A DNA stretch of 64,000 nucleotides from contig CAMPDV010001534.1 of NCBI GenBank assembly GCA_946699065.1, forward strand, positions 1 to 64,000, given 5' to 3'. Shown here one piece after another: positions 29,496-43,530 of the stretch; within the stretch, counting starts at the first letter, position 1, and each line of letters begins with the position of its first letter. Source of the stretch: Loxodes magnus. Lineage: Eukaryota; Ciliophora; Karyorelictea; Loxodida; Loxodidae. The notes below the pieces were generated by a model. That model worked only from the letters and a program-made list of their open reading frames with translations, made no database searches and was not told the DNA's origin. The translations under genes and the position numbers were made by a program.

Positions 29496-30404
29496 TCATT
29501 CCCATTCCTCATACACTTCATCAAAATCAAATCTTCTTTCACCTTCTCCATCAAAATCACTTTCTCTTCTTTCTTCTCTGTCACTTCTTCTACCTTCATT
29601 TCTTCTATCTTACTCTCCATCATGATCTCTTCTGTCATGTTCTCTTCTTCCATCATGTTCTCTCCTTTCATCATTGTCTCTTCTTTCATCATGATCTCTT
29701 CTTCCTTCTCTTCTTCCATGTTCACTTCCATTTTCTCTTCTTCCTTCATGTTCTCTCCTTTCATCATTGTCTCTTCTTCCTTCTCTTCTTTCATCATGAT
29801 CTCTTCTTCCATGTTCGCTTCCATTTTCTCTTCTTCCTTCTCTCCTTTCATCATGATCTCTTCTACCATGTTCTCTTCTTCCATCATTGTCTCTTCTTTC
29901 ATCTTCAACATCAGTATCTCTTCTATCTCTTCTATCTTGTTCACCATTATCTCTTTCATCTCTTCTTCCATCATTGTCTCTTCTACCATGTTCTCTTCCT
30001 CCATCATTATCATTACGTTCTCCTTACTCTCTTTACTCAAGGAAGTTATATCCATTCTATTATCCTTAGAATTATTACTAACCATTCTAACCTTATTATG
30101 GCTATTACCATCCACCTTATTGCTATCCGTTTTATCCTTCATATCCATTTTATTACTAACCTTATTATGGCTATTACCATCCACCTTATTACTAACCTTA
30201 TTATGGCTATTACCATCCACCTTATTACTAGCCTTATTATGGCTATTACCATCCACCTTATTGCTATCCGTTTTATCCTTCCTATCCATTTTATCCTACT
30301 TATCCATTTTATCCTTCTTATCCATACTGTCTCAACTTATTCTTTAACAAAGCACATTGAGCACATAACAAAGCAGCTAACACAAGACACACTGTTGTTT
30401 TCAT
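29496..30404 (-). CDS. Copy 23, secreted repeat protein, short form, 302 aa
   Basis: Intact. It shares with copy 20 the silent GGC at 30231-30233 but has lost a different internal block. The two copies therefore share ancestry in the Gln/Trp domain and differ by later loss in the charged domain. Confidence 0.8.
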
Positions 30405-30732
30405 TTCTTTTATTATTTTAATTCTTCTTCTACTTATACTCATTTTACCGTTTTGGTTCCAGAAACCTAAACTCATTATCATAAAATTTCGAAACTTAGT
30501 TAAAACTTAAAACCGTTTATAAAACTTGTTTATTTTTACTCTTTTTATCACATATTTGTCCTTCTATCTCTTTTTTACTTACAAATCTCATTTTTTCATA
30601 CCCTAAAATATAACTCATTTATTTTCATACACTTATTTACAAAATTACCATATTAATTATTTAAACATTTTACACACCTTTTTATTAATAAAATTATTTC
30701 TTAAAAAATTATATTGTTCTGCTATCCACTCA

Positions 30733-31737
30733 TCATTCCCATTCCTCATACACTTCATCAAAATCAAATCTTCTTTCACCTTCTCCATCAAAATCACTTT
30801 CTCTTCTTTCTTCTCTGTCACTTCTTCTACCTTCATTTCTTCTATCTTACTCTCCATCATGATCTCTTCTGTCATGTTCTCTTCTTCCATCATGTTCTCT
30901 CCTTTCATCATTGTCTCTTCTTTCATCATGATCTCTTCTTCCTTCTCTTCTTCCATGTTCACTTCCATTTTCTCTTCTTCCTTCATGTTCTCTCCTTTCA
31001 TCATTGTCTCTTCTTTCATCATGATCTCTTCTACCATGTTCTCTTCTTCCATGTTCGCTTCCATTTTCTCTTCTTCCTTCATGTTCTCTCCTTTCATCAT
31101 TGTCTCTTCTTCCTTCTCTTCTTTCATCATGATCTCTTCTTCCATGTTCGCTTCCATTTTCTCTTCTTCCTTCTCTCCTTTCATCATGATCTCTTCTACC
31201 ATGTTCTCTTCTTCCATCATTGTCTCTTCTTTCATCTTCAACATCAGTATCTCTTCTATCTCTTCTATCTTGTTCACCATTATCTCTTTCATCTCTTCTT
31301 CCATCATTGTCTCTTCTACCATGTTCTCTTCCTCCATCATTATCATTACGTTCTCCTTACTCTCTTTACTCAAGGAAGTTATATCCATTCTATTATCCTT
31401 AGAATTATTACTAACCATTCTAACCTTATTATGGCTATTACCATCCACCTTATTGCTATCCGTTTTATCCTTCATATCCATTTTATTACTAACCTTATTA
31501 TGGCTATTACCATCCACCTTATTACTAACCTTATTATGGCTATTACCATCCACCTTATTACTAACCTTATTATGGCTATTACCATCCACCTTATTGCTAT
31601 CCGTTTTATCCTTCCTATCCATTTTATCCTACTTATCCATTTTATCCTTCTTATCCATACTGTCTCAACTTATTCTTTAACAAAGCACATTGAGCACATA
31701 ACAAAGCAGCTAACACAAGACACACTGTTGTTTTCAT
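30733..31737 (-). CDS. Copy 24, secreted repeat protein, 334 aa
   Basis: Intact. Reference pattern plus the RRD triplet, as in copies 22, 25 and 27. Confidence 0.8.
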
Positions 31738-32065
31738 TTCTTTTATTATTTTAATTCTTCTTCTACTTATACTCATTTTACCGTTTTGGTTCCAGAAACC
31801 TAAACTCATTATCATAAAATTTCGAAACTTAGTTAAAACTTAAAACCGTTTATAAAACTTGTTTATTTTTACTCTTTTTATCACATATTTGTCCTTCTAT
31901 CTCTTTTTTACTTACAAATCTCATTTTTTCATACCCTAAAATATAACTCATTTATTTTCATACACTTATTTACAAAATTACCATATTAATTATTTAAACA
32001 TTTTACACACCTTTTTATTAATAAAATTATTTCTTAAAAAATTATATTGTTCTGCTATCCACTCA

Positions 32066-33070
32066 TCATTCCCATTCCTCATACACTTCATCAAAATCAA
32101 ATCTTCTTTCACCTTCTCCATCAAAATCACTTTCTCTTCTTTCTTCTCTGTCACTTCTTCTACCTTCATTTCTTCTATCTTACTCTCCATCATGATCTCT
32201 TCTGTCATGTTCTCTTCTTCCATCATGTTCTCTCCTTTCATCATTGTCTCTTCTTTCATCATGATCTCTTCTTCCTTCTCTTCTTCCATGTTCACTTCCA
32301 TTTTCTCTTCTTCCTTCATGTTCTCTCCTTTCATCATTGTCTCTTCTTTCATCATGATCTCTTCTACCATGTTCTCTTCTTCCATGTTCGCTTCCATTTT
32401 CTCTTCTTCCTTCATGTTCTCTCCTTTCATCATTGTCTCTTCTTCCTTCTCTTCTTTCATCATGATCTCTTCTTCCATGTTCGCTTCCATTTTCTCTTCT
32501 TCCTTCTCTCCTTTCATCATGATCTCTTCTACCATGTTCTCTTCTTCCATCATTGTCTCTTCTTTCATCTTCAACATCAGTATCTCTTCTATCTCTTCTA
32601 TCTTGTTCACCATTATCTCTTTCATCTCTTCTTCCATCATTGTCTCTTCTACCATGTTCTCTTCCTCCATCATTATCATTACGTTCTCCTTACTCTCTTT
32701 ACTCAAGGAAGTTATATCCATTCTATTATCCTTAGAATTATTACTAACCATTCTAACCTTATTATGGCTATTACCATCCACCTTATTGCTATCCGTTTTA
32801 TCCTTCATATCCATTTTATTACTAACCTTATTATGGCTATTACCATCCACCTTATTACTAACCTTATTATGGCTATTACCATCCACCTTATTACTAACCT
32901 TATTATGGCTATTACCATCCACCTTATTGCTATCCGTTTTATCCTTCCTATCCATTTTATCCTACTTATCCATTTTATCCTTCTTATCCATACTGTCTCA
33001 ACTTATTCTTTAACAAAGCACATTGAGCACATAACAAAGCAGCTAACACAAGACACACTGTTGTTTTCAT
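32066..33070 (-). CDS. Copy 25, secreted repeat protein, 334 aa
   Basis: Intact. Long member of the first two-gene higher-order repeat (32066-34494). Confidence 0.8.
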
Positions 33071-33398
33071 TTCTTTTATTATTTTAATTCTTCTTCTACT
33101 TATACTCATTTTACCGTTTTGGTTCCAGAAACCTAAACTCATTATCATAAAATTTCGAAACTTAGTTAAAACTTAAAACCGTTTATAAAACTTGTTTATT
33201 TTTACTCTTTTTATCACATATTTGTCCTTCTATCTCTTTTTTACTTACAAATCTCATTTTTTCATACCCTAAAATATAACTCATTTATTTTCATACACTT
33301 ATTTACAAAATTACCATATTAATTATTTAAACATTTTACACACCTTTTTATTAATAAAATTATTTCTTAAAAAATTATATTGTTCTGCTATCCACTCA

Positions 33399-34166
33399 TC
33401 ATTCCCATTCCTCATACACTTCATCAAAATCAAATCTTCTTTCACCTTCTCCATCAAAATCACTTTCTCTTCTTTCTTCTCTGTCACTTCTTCTACCTTC
33501 ATTTCTTCTATCTTACTCTCCATCATGATCTCTTCTGTCATGTTCTCTTCTTCCATCATGTTCTCTCCTTTCATCATTGTCTCTTCTTTCATCATGATCT
33601 CTTCTTCCTTCTCTCCTTTCATCATGATCTCTTCTACCATGTTCTCTTCTTCCATCATTGTCTCTTCTTTCATCTTCAACATCAGTATCTCTTCTATCTT
33701 GTTCACCATTATCTCTTTCATCTCTTCTTCCATCATTGTCTCTTCTACCATGTTCTCTTCCTCCATCATTATCATTACGTTCTCCTTACTCTCTTTACTC
33801 AAGGAAGTTATATCCATTCTATTATCCTTAGAATTATTACTAACCATTCTAACCTTATTATGGCTATTACCATCCACCTTATTGCTATCCGTTTTATCCT
33901 TCATATCCATTTTATTACTAACCTTATTATGGCTATTACCATCCACCTTATTACTAACCTTATTATGGCTATTACCATCCACCTTATTACTAACCTTATT
34001 ATGGCTATTACCATCCACCTTATTGCTATCCGTTTTATCCTTCCTATCCATTTTATCCTACTTATCCATTTTATCCTTCTTATCCATACTGTCTCAACTT
34101 ATTCTTTAACAAAGCACATTGAGCACATAACAAAGCAGCTAACACAAGACACACTGTTGTTTTCAT
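33399..34166 (-). CDS. Copy 26, secreted repeat protein, shortest form, 255 aa
   Basis: Intact. It lacks 76 residues of the charged domain compared with the 331-aa type, in frame, leaving a single short stretch between the QDRRDTDVEDERR segment and the C-terminal part. The Gln/Trp domain and tail are complete, so the charged repeats seem tolerant of large length change. It has no RRD duplication although its neighbours do. Confidence 0.8.
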
Positions 34167-34494
34167 TTCTTTTATTATTTTAATTCTTCTTCTACTTATA
34201 CTCATTTTACCGTTTTGGTTCCAGAAACCTAAACTCATTATCATAAAATTTCGAAACTTAGTTAAAACTTAAAACCGTTTATAAAACTTGTTTATTTTTA
34301 CTCTTTTTATCACATATTTGTCCTTCTATCTCTTTTTTACTTACAAATCTCATTTTTTCATACCCTAAAATATAACTCATTTATTTTCATACACTTATTT
34401 ACAAAATTACCATATTAATTATTTAAACATTTTACACACCTTTTTATTAATAAAATTATTTCTTAAAAAATTATATTGTTCTGCTATCCACTCA

Positions 34495-35499
34495 TCATTC
34501 CCATTCCTCATACACTTCATCAAAATCAAATCTTCTTTCACCTTCTCCATCAAAATCACTTTCTCTTCTTTCTTCTCTGTCACTTCTTCTACCTTCATTT
34601 CTTCTATCTTACTCTCCATCATGATCTCTTCTGTCATGTTCTCTTCTTCCATCATGTTCTCTCCTTTCATCATTGTCTCTTCTTTCATCATGATCTCTTC
34701 TTCCTTCTCTTCTTCCATGTTCACTTCCATTTTCTCTTCTTCCTTCATGTTCTCTCCTTTCATCATTGTCTCTTCTTTCATCATGATCTCTTCTACCATG
34801 TTCTCTTCTTCCATGTTCGCTTCCATTTTCTCTTCTTCCTTCATGTTCTCTCCTTTCATCATTGTCTCTTCTTCCTTCTCTTCTTTCATCATGATCTCTT
34901 CTTCCATGTTCGCTTCCATTTTCTCTTCTTCCTTCTCTCCTTTCATCATGATCTCTTCTACCATGTTCTCTTCTTCCATCATTGTCTCTTCTTTCATCTT
35001 CAACATCAGTATCTCTTCTATCTCTTCTATCTTGTTCACCATTATCTCTTTCATCTCTTCTTCCATCATTGTCTCTTCTACCATGTTCTCTTCCTCCATC
35101 ATTATCATTACGTTCTCCTTACTCTCTTTACTCAAGGAAGTTATATCCATTCTATTATCCTTAGAATTATTACTAACCATTCTAACCTTATTATGGCTAT
35201 TACCATCCACCTTATTGCTATCCGTTTTATCCTTCATATCCATTTTATTACTAACCTTATTATGGCTATTACCATCCACCTTATTACTAACCTTATTATG
35301 GCTATTACCATCCACCTTATTACTAACCTTATTATGGCTATTACCATCCACCTTATTGCTATCCGTTTTATCCTTCCTATCCATTTTATCCTACTTATCC
35401 ATTTTATCCTTCTTATCCATACTGTCTCAACTTATTCTTTAACAAAGCACATTGAGCACATAACAAAGCAGCTAACACAAGACACACTGTTGTTTTCAT
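34495..35499 (-). CDS. Copy 27, secreted repeat protein, 334 aa
   Basis: Intact. Long member of the second round of the higher-order repeat, matching copy 25. Confidence 0.8.
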
Positions 35500-35827
35500 T
35501 TCTTTTATTATTTTAATTCTTCTTCTACTTATACTCATTTTACCGTTTTGGTTCCAGAAACCTAAACTCATTATCATAAAATTTCGAAACTTAGTTAAAA
35601 CTTAAAACCGTTTATAAAACTTGTTTATTTTTACTCTTTTTATCACATATTTGTCCTTCTATCTCTTTTTTACTTACAAATCTCATTTTTTCATACCCTA
35701 AAATATAACTCATTTATTTTCATACACTTATTTACAAAATTACCATATTAATTATTTAAACATTTTACACACCTTTTTATTAATAAAATTATTTCTTAAA
35801 AAATTATATTGTTCTGCTATCCACTCA

Positions 35828-36595
35828 TCATTCCCATTCCTCATACACTTCATCAAAATCAAATCTTCTTTCACCTTCTCCATCAAAATCACTTTCTCTT
35901 CTTTCTTCTCTGTCACTTCTTCTACCTTCATTTCTTCTATCTTACTCTCCATCATGATCTCTTCTGTCATGTTCTCTTCTTCCATCATGTTCTCTCCTTT
36001 CATCATTGTCTCTTCTTTCATCATGATCTCTTCTTCCTTCTCTCCTTTCATCATGATCTCTTCTACCATGTTCTCTTCTTCCATCATTGTCTCTTCTTTC
36101 ATCTTCAACATCAGTATCTCTTCTATCTTGTTCACCATTATCTCTTTCATCTCTTCTTCCATCATTGTCTCTTCTACCATGTTCTCTTCCTCCATCATTA
36201 TCATTACGTTCTCCTTACTCTCTTTACTCAAGGAAGTTATATCCATTCTATTATCCTTAGAATTATTACTAACCATTCTAACCTTATTATGGCTATTACC
36301 ATCCACCTTATTGCTATCCGTTTTATCCTTCATATCCATTTTATTACTAACCTTATTATGGCTATTACCATCCACCTTATTACTAACCTTATTATGGCTA
36401 TTACCATCCACCTTATTACTAACCTTATTATGGCTATTACCATCCACCTTATTGCTATCCGTTTTATCCTTCCTATCCATTTTATCCTACTTATCCATTT
36501 TATCCTTCTTATCCATACTGTCTCAACTTATTCTTTAACAAAGCACATTGAGCACATAACAAAGCAGCTAACACAAGACACACTGTTGTTTTCAT
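35828..36595 (-). CDS. Copy 28, secreted repeat protein, shortest form, 255 aa
   Basis: Intact. Matches copy 26 and is the short member of the second higher-order repeat. Confidence 0.8.
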
Positions 36596-36923
36596 TTCTT
36601 TTATTATTTTAATTCTTCTTCTACTTATACTCATTTTACCGTTTTGGTTCCAGAAACCTAAACTCATTATCATAAAATTTCGAAACTTAGTTAAAACTTA
36701 AAACCGTTTATAAAACTTGTTTATTTTTACTCTTTTTATCACATATTTGTCCTTCTATCTCTTTTTTACTTACAAATCTCATTTTTTCATACCCTAAAAT
36801 ATAACTCATTTATTTTCATACACTTATTTACAAAATTACCATATTAATTATTTAAACATTTTACACACCTTTTTATTAATAAAATTATTTCTTAAAAAAT
36901 TATATTGTTCTGCTATCCACTCA

Positions 36924-37919
36924 TCATTCCCATTCCTCATACACTTCATCAAAATCAAATCTTCTTTCACCTTCTCCATCAAAATCACTTTCTCTTCTTT
37001 CTTCTCTGTCACTTCTTCTACCTTCATTTCTTCTATCTTACTCTCCATCATGATCTCTTCTGTCATGTTCTCTTCTTCCATCATGTTCTCTCCTTTCATC
37101 ATTGTCTCTTCTTTCATCATGATCTCTTCTTCCTTCTCTTCTTCCATGTTCACTTCCATTTTCTCTTCTTCCTTCATGTTCTCTCCTTTCATCATTGTCT
37201 CTTCTTTCATCATGATCTCTTCTACCATGTTCTCTTCTTCCATGTTCGCTTCCATTTTCTCTTCTTCCTTCATGTTCTCTCCTTTCATCATTGTCTCTTC
37301 TTCCTTCTCTTCTTTCATCATGATCTCTTCTTCCATGTTCGCTTCCATTTTCTCTTCTTCCTTCTCTCCTTTCATCATGATCTCTTCTACCATGTTCTCT
37401 TCTTCCATCATTGTCTCTTCTTTCATCTTCAACATCAGTATCTCTTCTATCTTGTTCACCATTATCTCTTTCATCTCTTCTTCCATCATTGTCTCTTCTA
37501 CCATGTTCTCTTCCTCCATCATTATCATTACGTTCTCCTTACTCTCTTTACTCAAGGAAGTTATATCCATTCTATTATCCTTAGAATTATTACTAACCAT
37601 TCTAACCTTATTATGGCTATTACCATCCACCTTATTGCTATCCGTTTTATCCTTCATATCCATTTTATTACTAACCTTATTATGGCTATTACCATCCACC
37701 TTATTACTAACCTTATTATGGCTATTACCATCCACCTTATTACTAACCTTATTATGGCTATTACCATCCACCTTATTGCTATCCGTTTTATCCTTCCTAT
37801 CCATTTTATCCTACTTATCCATTTTATCCTTCTTATCCATACTGTCTCAACTTATTCTTTAACAAAGCACATTGAGCACATAACAAAGCAGCTAACACAA
37901 GACACACTGTTGTTTTCAT
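36924..37919 (-). CDS. Copy 29, secreted repeat protein, 331 aa
   Basis: Intact, reference type. First of four like copies (29-32) with a 1324-bp period. Confidence 0.8.
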
Positions 37920-38247
37920 TTCTTTTATTATTTTAATTCTTCTTCTACTTATACTCATTTTACCGTTTTGGTTCCAGAAACCTAAACTCATTATCATAAA
38001 ATTTCGAAACTTAGTTAAAACTTAAAACCGTTTATAAAACTTGTTTATTTTTACTCTTTTTATCACATATTTGTCCTTCTATCTCTTTTTTACTTACAAA
38101 TCTCATTTTTTCATACCCTAAAATATAACTCATTTATTTTCATACACTTATTTACAAAATTACCATATTAATTATTTAAACATTTTACACACCTTTTTAT
38201 TAATAAAATTATTTCTTAAAAAATTATATTGTTCTGCTATCCACTCA

Positions 38248-39243
38248 TCATTCCCATTCCTCATACACTTCATCAAAATCAAATCTTCTTTCACCTTCTC
38301 CATCAAAATCACTTTCTCTTCTTTCTTCTCTGTCACTTCTTCTACCTTCATTTCTTCTATCTTACTCTCCATCATGATCTCTTCTGTCATGTTCTCTTCT
38401 TCCATCATGTTCTCTCCTTTCATCATTGTCTCTTCTTTCATCATGATCTCTTCTTCCTTCTCTTCTTCCATGTTCACTTCCATTTTCTCTTCTTCCTTCA
38501 TGTTCTCTCCTTTCATCATTGTCTCTTCTTTCATCATGATCTCTTCTACCATGTTCTCTTCTTCCATGTTCGCTTCCATTTTCTCTTCTTCCTTCATGTT
38601 CTCTCCTTTCATCATTGTCTCTTCTTCCTTCTCTTCTTTCATCATGATCTCTTCTTCCATGTTCGCTTCCATTTTCTCTTCTTCCTTCTCTCCTTTCATC
38701 ATGATCTCTTCTACCATGTTCTCTTCTTCCATCATTGTCTCTTCTTTCATCTTCAACATCAGTATCTCTTCTATCTTGTTCACCATTATCTCTTTCATCT
38801 CTTCTTCCATCATTGTCTCTTCTACCATGTTCTCTTCCTCCATCATTATCATTACGTTCTCCTTACTCTCTTTACTCAAGGAAGTTATATCCATTCTATT
38901 ATCCTTAGAATTATTACTAACCATTCTAACCTTATTATGGCTATTACCATCCACCTTATTGCTATCCGTTTTATCCTTCATATCCATTTTATTACTAACC
39001 TTATTATGGCTATTACCATCCACCTTATTACTAACCTTATTATGGCTATTACCATCCACCTTATTACTAACCTTATTATGGCTATTACCATCCACCTTAT
39101 TGCTATCCGTTTTATCCTTCCTATCCATTTTATCCTACTTATCCATTTTATCCTTCTTATCCATACTGTCTCAACTTATTCTTTAACAAAGCACATTGAG
39201 CACATAACAAAGCAGCTAACACAAGACACACTGTTGTTTTCAT
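38248..39243 (-). CDS. Copy 30, secreted repeat protein, 331 aa
   Basis: Intact, reference type. No difference seen from copy 29. Confidence 0.8.
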
Positions 39244-39571
39244 TTCTTTTATTATTTTAATTCTTCTTCTACTTATACTCATTTTACCGTTTTGGTTCCA
39301 GAAACCTAAACTCATTATCATAAAATTTCGAAACTTAGTTAAAACTTAAAACCGTTTATAAAACTTGTTTATTTTTACTCTTTTTATCACATATTTGTCC
39401 TTCTATCTCTTTTTTACTTACAAATCTCATTTTTTCATACCCTAAAATATAACTCATTTATTTTCATACACTTATTTACAAAATTACCATATTAATTATT
39501 TAAACATTTTACACACCTTTTTATTAATAAAATTATTTCTTAAAAAATTATATTGTTCTGCTATCCACTCA

Positions 39572-40567
39572 TCATTCCCATTCCTCATACACTTCATCAA
39601 AATCAAATCTTCTTTCACCTTCTCCATCAAAATCACTTTCTCTTCTTTCTTCTCTGTCACTTCTTCTACCTTCATTTCTTCTATCTTACTCTCCATCATG
39701 ATCTCTTCTGTCATGTTCTCTTCTTCCATCATGTTCTCTCCTTTCATCATTGTCTCTTCTTTCATCATGATCTCTTCTTCCTTCTCTTCTTCCATGTTCA
39801 CTTCCATTTTCTCTTCTTCCTTCATGTTCTCTCCTTTCATCATTGTCTCTTCTTTCATCATGATCTCTTCTACCATGTTCTCTTCTTCCATGTTCGCTTC
39901 CATTTTCTCTTCTTCCTTCATGTTCTCTCCTTTCATCATTGTCTCTTCTTCCTTCTCTTCTTTCATCATGATCTCTTCTTCCATGTTCGCTTCCATTTTC
40001 TCTTCTTCCTTCTCTCCTTTCATCATGATCTCTTCTACCATGTTCTCTTCTTCCATCATTGTCTCTTCTTTCATCTTCAACATCAGTATCTCTTCTATCT
40101 TGTTCACCATTATCTCTTTCATCTCTTCTTCCATCATTGTCTCTTCTACCATGTTCTCTTCCTCCATCATTATCATTACGTTCTCCTTACTCTCTTTACT
40201 CAAGGAAGTTATATCCATTCTATTATCCTTAGAATTATTACTAACCATTCTAACCTTATTATGGCTATTACCATCCACCTTATTGCTATCCGTTTTATCC
40301 TTCATATCCATTTTATTACTAACCTTATTATGGCTATTACCATCCACCTTATTACTAACCTTATTATGGCTATTACCATCCACCTTATTACTAACCTTAT
40401 TATGGCTATTACCATCCACCTTATTGCTATCCGTTTTATCCTTCCTATCCATTTTATCCTACTTATCCATTTTATCCTTCTTATCCATACTGTCTCAACT
40501 TATTCTTTAACAAAGCACATTGAGCACATAACAAAGCAGCTAACACAAGACACACTGTTGTTTTCAT
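39572..40567 (-). CDS. Copy 31, secreted repeat protein, 331 aa
   Basis: Intact, reference type. No difference seen from copy 29. Confidence 0.8.
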
Positions 40568-40895
40568 TTCTTTTATTATTTTAATTCTTCTTCTACTTAT
40601 ACTCATTTTACCGTTTTGGTTCCAGAAACCTAAACTCATTATCATAAAATTTCGAAACTTAGTTAAAACTTAAAACCGTTTATAAAACTTGTTTATTTTT
40701 ACTCTTTTTATCACATATTTGTCCTTCTATCTCTTTTTTACTTACAAATCTCATTTTTTCATACCCTAAAATATAACTCATTTATTTTCATACACTTATT
40801 TACAAAATTACCATATTAATTATTTAAACATTTTACACACCTTTTTATTAATAAAATTATTTCTTAAAAAATTATATTGTTCTGCTATCCACTCA

Positions 40896-41891
40896 TCATT
40901 CCCATTCCTCATACACTTCATCAAAATCAAATCTTCTTTCACCTTCTCCATCAAAATCACTTTCTCTTCTTTCTTCTCTGTCACTTCTTCTACCTTCATT
41001 TCTTCTATCTTACTCTCCATCATGATCTCTTCTGTCATGTTCTCTTCTTCCATCATGTTCTCTCCTTTCATCATTGTCTCTTCTTTCATCATGATCTCTT
41101 CTTCCTTCTCTTCTTCCATGTTCACTTCCATTTTCTCTTCTTCCTTCATGTTCTCTCCTTTCATCATTGTCTCTTCTTTCATCATGATCTCTTCTACCAT
41201 GTTCTCTTCTTCCATGTTCGCTTCCATTTTCTCTTCTTCCTTCATGTTCTCTCCTTTCATCATTGTCTCTTCTTCCTTCTCTTCTTTCATCATGATCTCT
41301 TCTTCCATGTTCGCTTCCATTTTCTCTTCTTCCTTCTCTCCTTTCATCATGATCTCTTCTACCATGTTCTCTTCTTCCATCATTGTCTCTTCTTTCATCT
41401 TCAACATCAGTATCTCTTCTATCTTGTTCACCATTATCTCTTTCATCTCTTCTTCCATCATTGTCTCTTCTACCATGTTCTCTTCCTCCATCATTATCAT
41501 TACGTTCTCCTTACTCTCTTTACTCAAGGAAGTTATATCCATTCTATTATCCTTAGAATTATTACTAACCATTCTAACCTTATTATGGCTATTACCATCC
41601 ACCTTATTGCTATCCGTTTTATCCTTCATATCCATTTTATTACTAACCTTATTATGGCTATTACCATCCACCTTATTACTAACCTTATTATGGCTATTAC
41701 CATCCACCTTATTACTAACCTTATTATGGCTATTACCATCCACCTTATTGCTATCCGTTTTATCCTTCCTATCCATTTTATCCTACTTATCCATTTTATC
41801 CTTCTTATCCATACTGTCTCAACTTATTCTTTAACAAAGCACATTGAGCACATAACAAAGCAGCTAACACAAGACACACTGTTGTTTTCAT
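40896..41891 (-). CDS. Copy 32, secreted repeat protein, 331 aa
   Basis: Intact, reference type. Last of the 29-32 run. Confidence 0.8.
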
Positions 41892-42219
41892 TTCTTTTAT
41901 TATTTTAATTCTTCTTCTACTTATACTCATTTTACCGTTTTGGTTCCAGAAACCTAAACTCATTATCATAAAATTTCGAAACTTAGTTAAAACTTAAAAC
42001 CGTTTATAAAACTTGTTTATTTTTACTCTTTTTATCACATATTTGTCCTTCTATCTCTTTTTTACTTACAAATCTCATTTTTTCATACCCTAAAATATAA
42101 CTCATTTATTTTCATACACTTATTTACAAAATTACCATATTAATTATTTAAACATTTTACACACCTTTTTATTAATAAAATTATTTCTTAAAAAATTATA
42201 TTGTTCTGCTATCCACTCA

Positions 42220-43203
42220 TCATTCCCATTCCTCATACACTTCATCAAAATCAAATCTTCTTTCACCTTCTCCATCAAAATCACTTTCTCTTCTTTCTTC
42301 TCTGTCACTTCTTCTACCTTCATTTCTTCTATCTTACTCTCCATCATGATCTCTTCTGTCATGTTCTCTTCTTCCATCATGTTCTCTCCTTTCATCATTG
42401 TCTCTTCTTTCATCATGATCTCTTCTTCCATGTTCACTTCCATTTTCTCTTCTTCCTTCATGTTCTCTCCTTTCATCATTGTCTCTTCTTTCATCATGAT
42501 CTCTTCTACCATGTTCTCTTCTTCCATGTTCGCTTCCATTTTCTCTTCTTCCTTCATGTTCTCTCCTTTCATCATTGTCTCTTCTTCCTTCTCTTCTTTC
42601 ATCATGATCTCTTCTTCCATGTTCGCTTCCATTTTCTCTTCTTCCTTCTCTCCTTTCATCATGATCTCTTCTACCATGTTCTCTTCTTCCATCATTGTCT
42701 CTTCTTTCATCTTCAACATCAGTATCTCTTCTATCTTGTTCACCATTATCTCTTTCATCTCTTCTTCCATCATTGTCTCTTCTACCATGTTCTCTTCCTC
42801 CATCATTATCATTACGTTCTCCTTACTCTCTTTACTCAAGGAAGTTATATCCATTCTATTATCCTTAGAATTATTACTAACCATTCTAACCTTATTATGG
42901 CTATTACCATCCACCTTATTGCTATCCGTTTTATCCTTCATATCCATTTTATTACTAACCTTATTATGGCTATTACCATCCACCTTATTACTAACCTTAT
43001 TATGGCTATTACCATCCACCTTATTACTAACCTTATTATGGCTATTACCATCCACCTTATTGCTATCCGTTTTATCCTTCCTATCCATTTTATCCTACTT
43101 ATCCATTTTATCCTTCTTATCCATACTGTCTCAACTTATTCTTTAACAAAGCACATTGAGCACATAACAAAGCAGCTAACACAAGACACACTGTTGTTTT
43201 CAT
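42220..43203 (-). CDS. Copy 33, secreted repeat protein, 327 aa
   Basis: Intact. It lacks one GRRE tetrapeptide (12 bp) in the C-terminal half of the charged domain. This loss is shared by copies 33, 34 and 36-42 and defines that block. Confidence 0.8.
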
Positions 43204-43530
43204 TTCTTTTATTATTTTAATTCTTCTTCTACTTATACTCATTTTACCGTTTTGGTTCCAGAAACCTAAACTCATTATCATAAAATTTCGAAACTTAGTT
43301 AAAACTTAAAACCGTTTATAAAACTTGTTTATTTTTACTCTTTTTATCACATATTTGTCCTTCTATCTCTTTTTTACTTACAAATCTCATTTTTTCATAC
43401 CCTAAAATATAACTCATTTATTTTCATACACTTATTTACAAAATTACCATATTAATTATTTAAACATTTTACACACCTTTTTATTAATAAAATTATTTCT
43501 TAAAAATTATATTGTTCTGCTATCCACTCA

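Larger units (their letters stand above)
32066..36923 (-). repeat. Two rounds of a 2429-bp higher-order repeat (copies 25-26 and 27-28)
   Basis: A long (1005-bp) gene and a short (768-bp) gene alternate twice. Corresponding points lie 2429 bp apart, and copy 29 starts one further period on. This shows that blocks of more than one unit were duplicated, not just single units. Confidence 0.9.
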
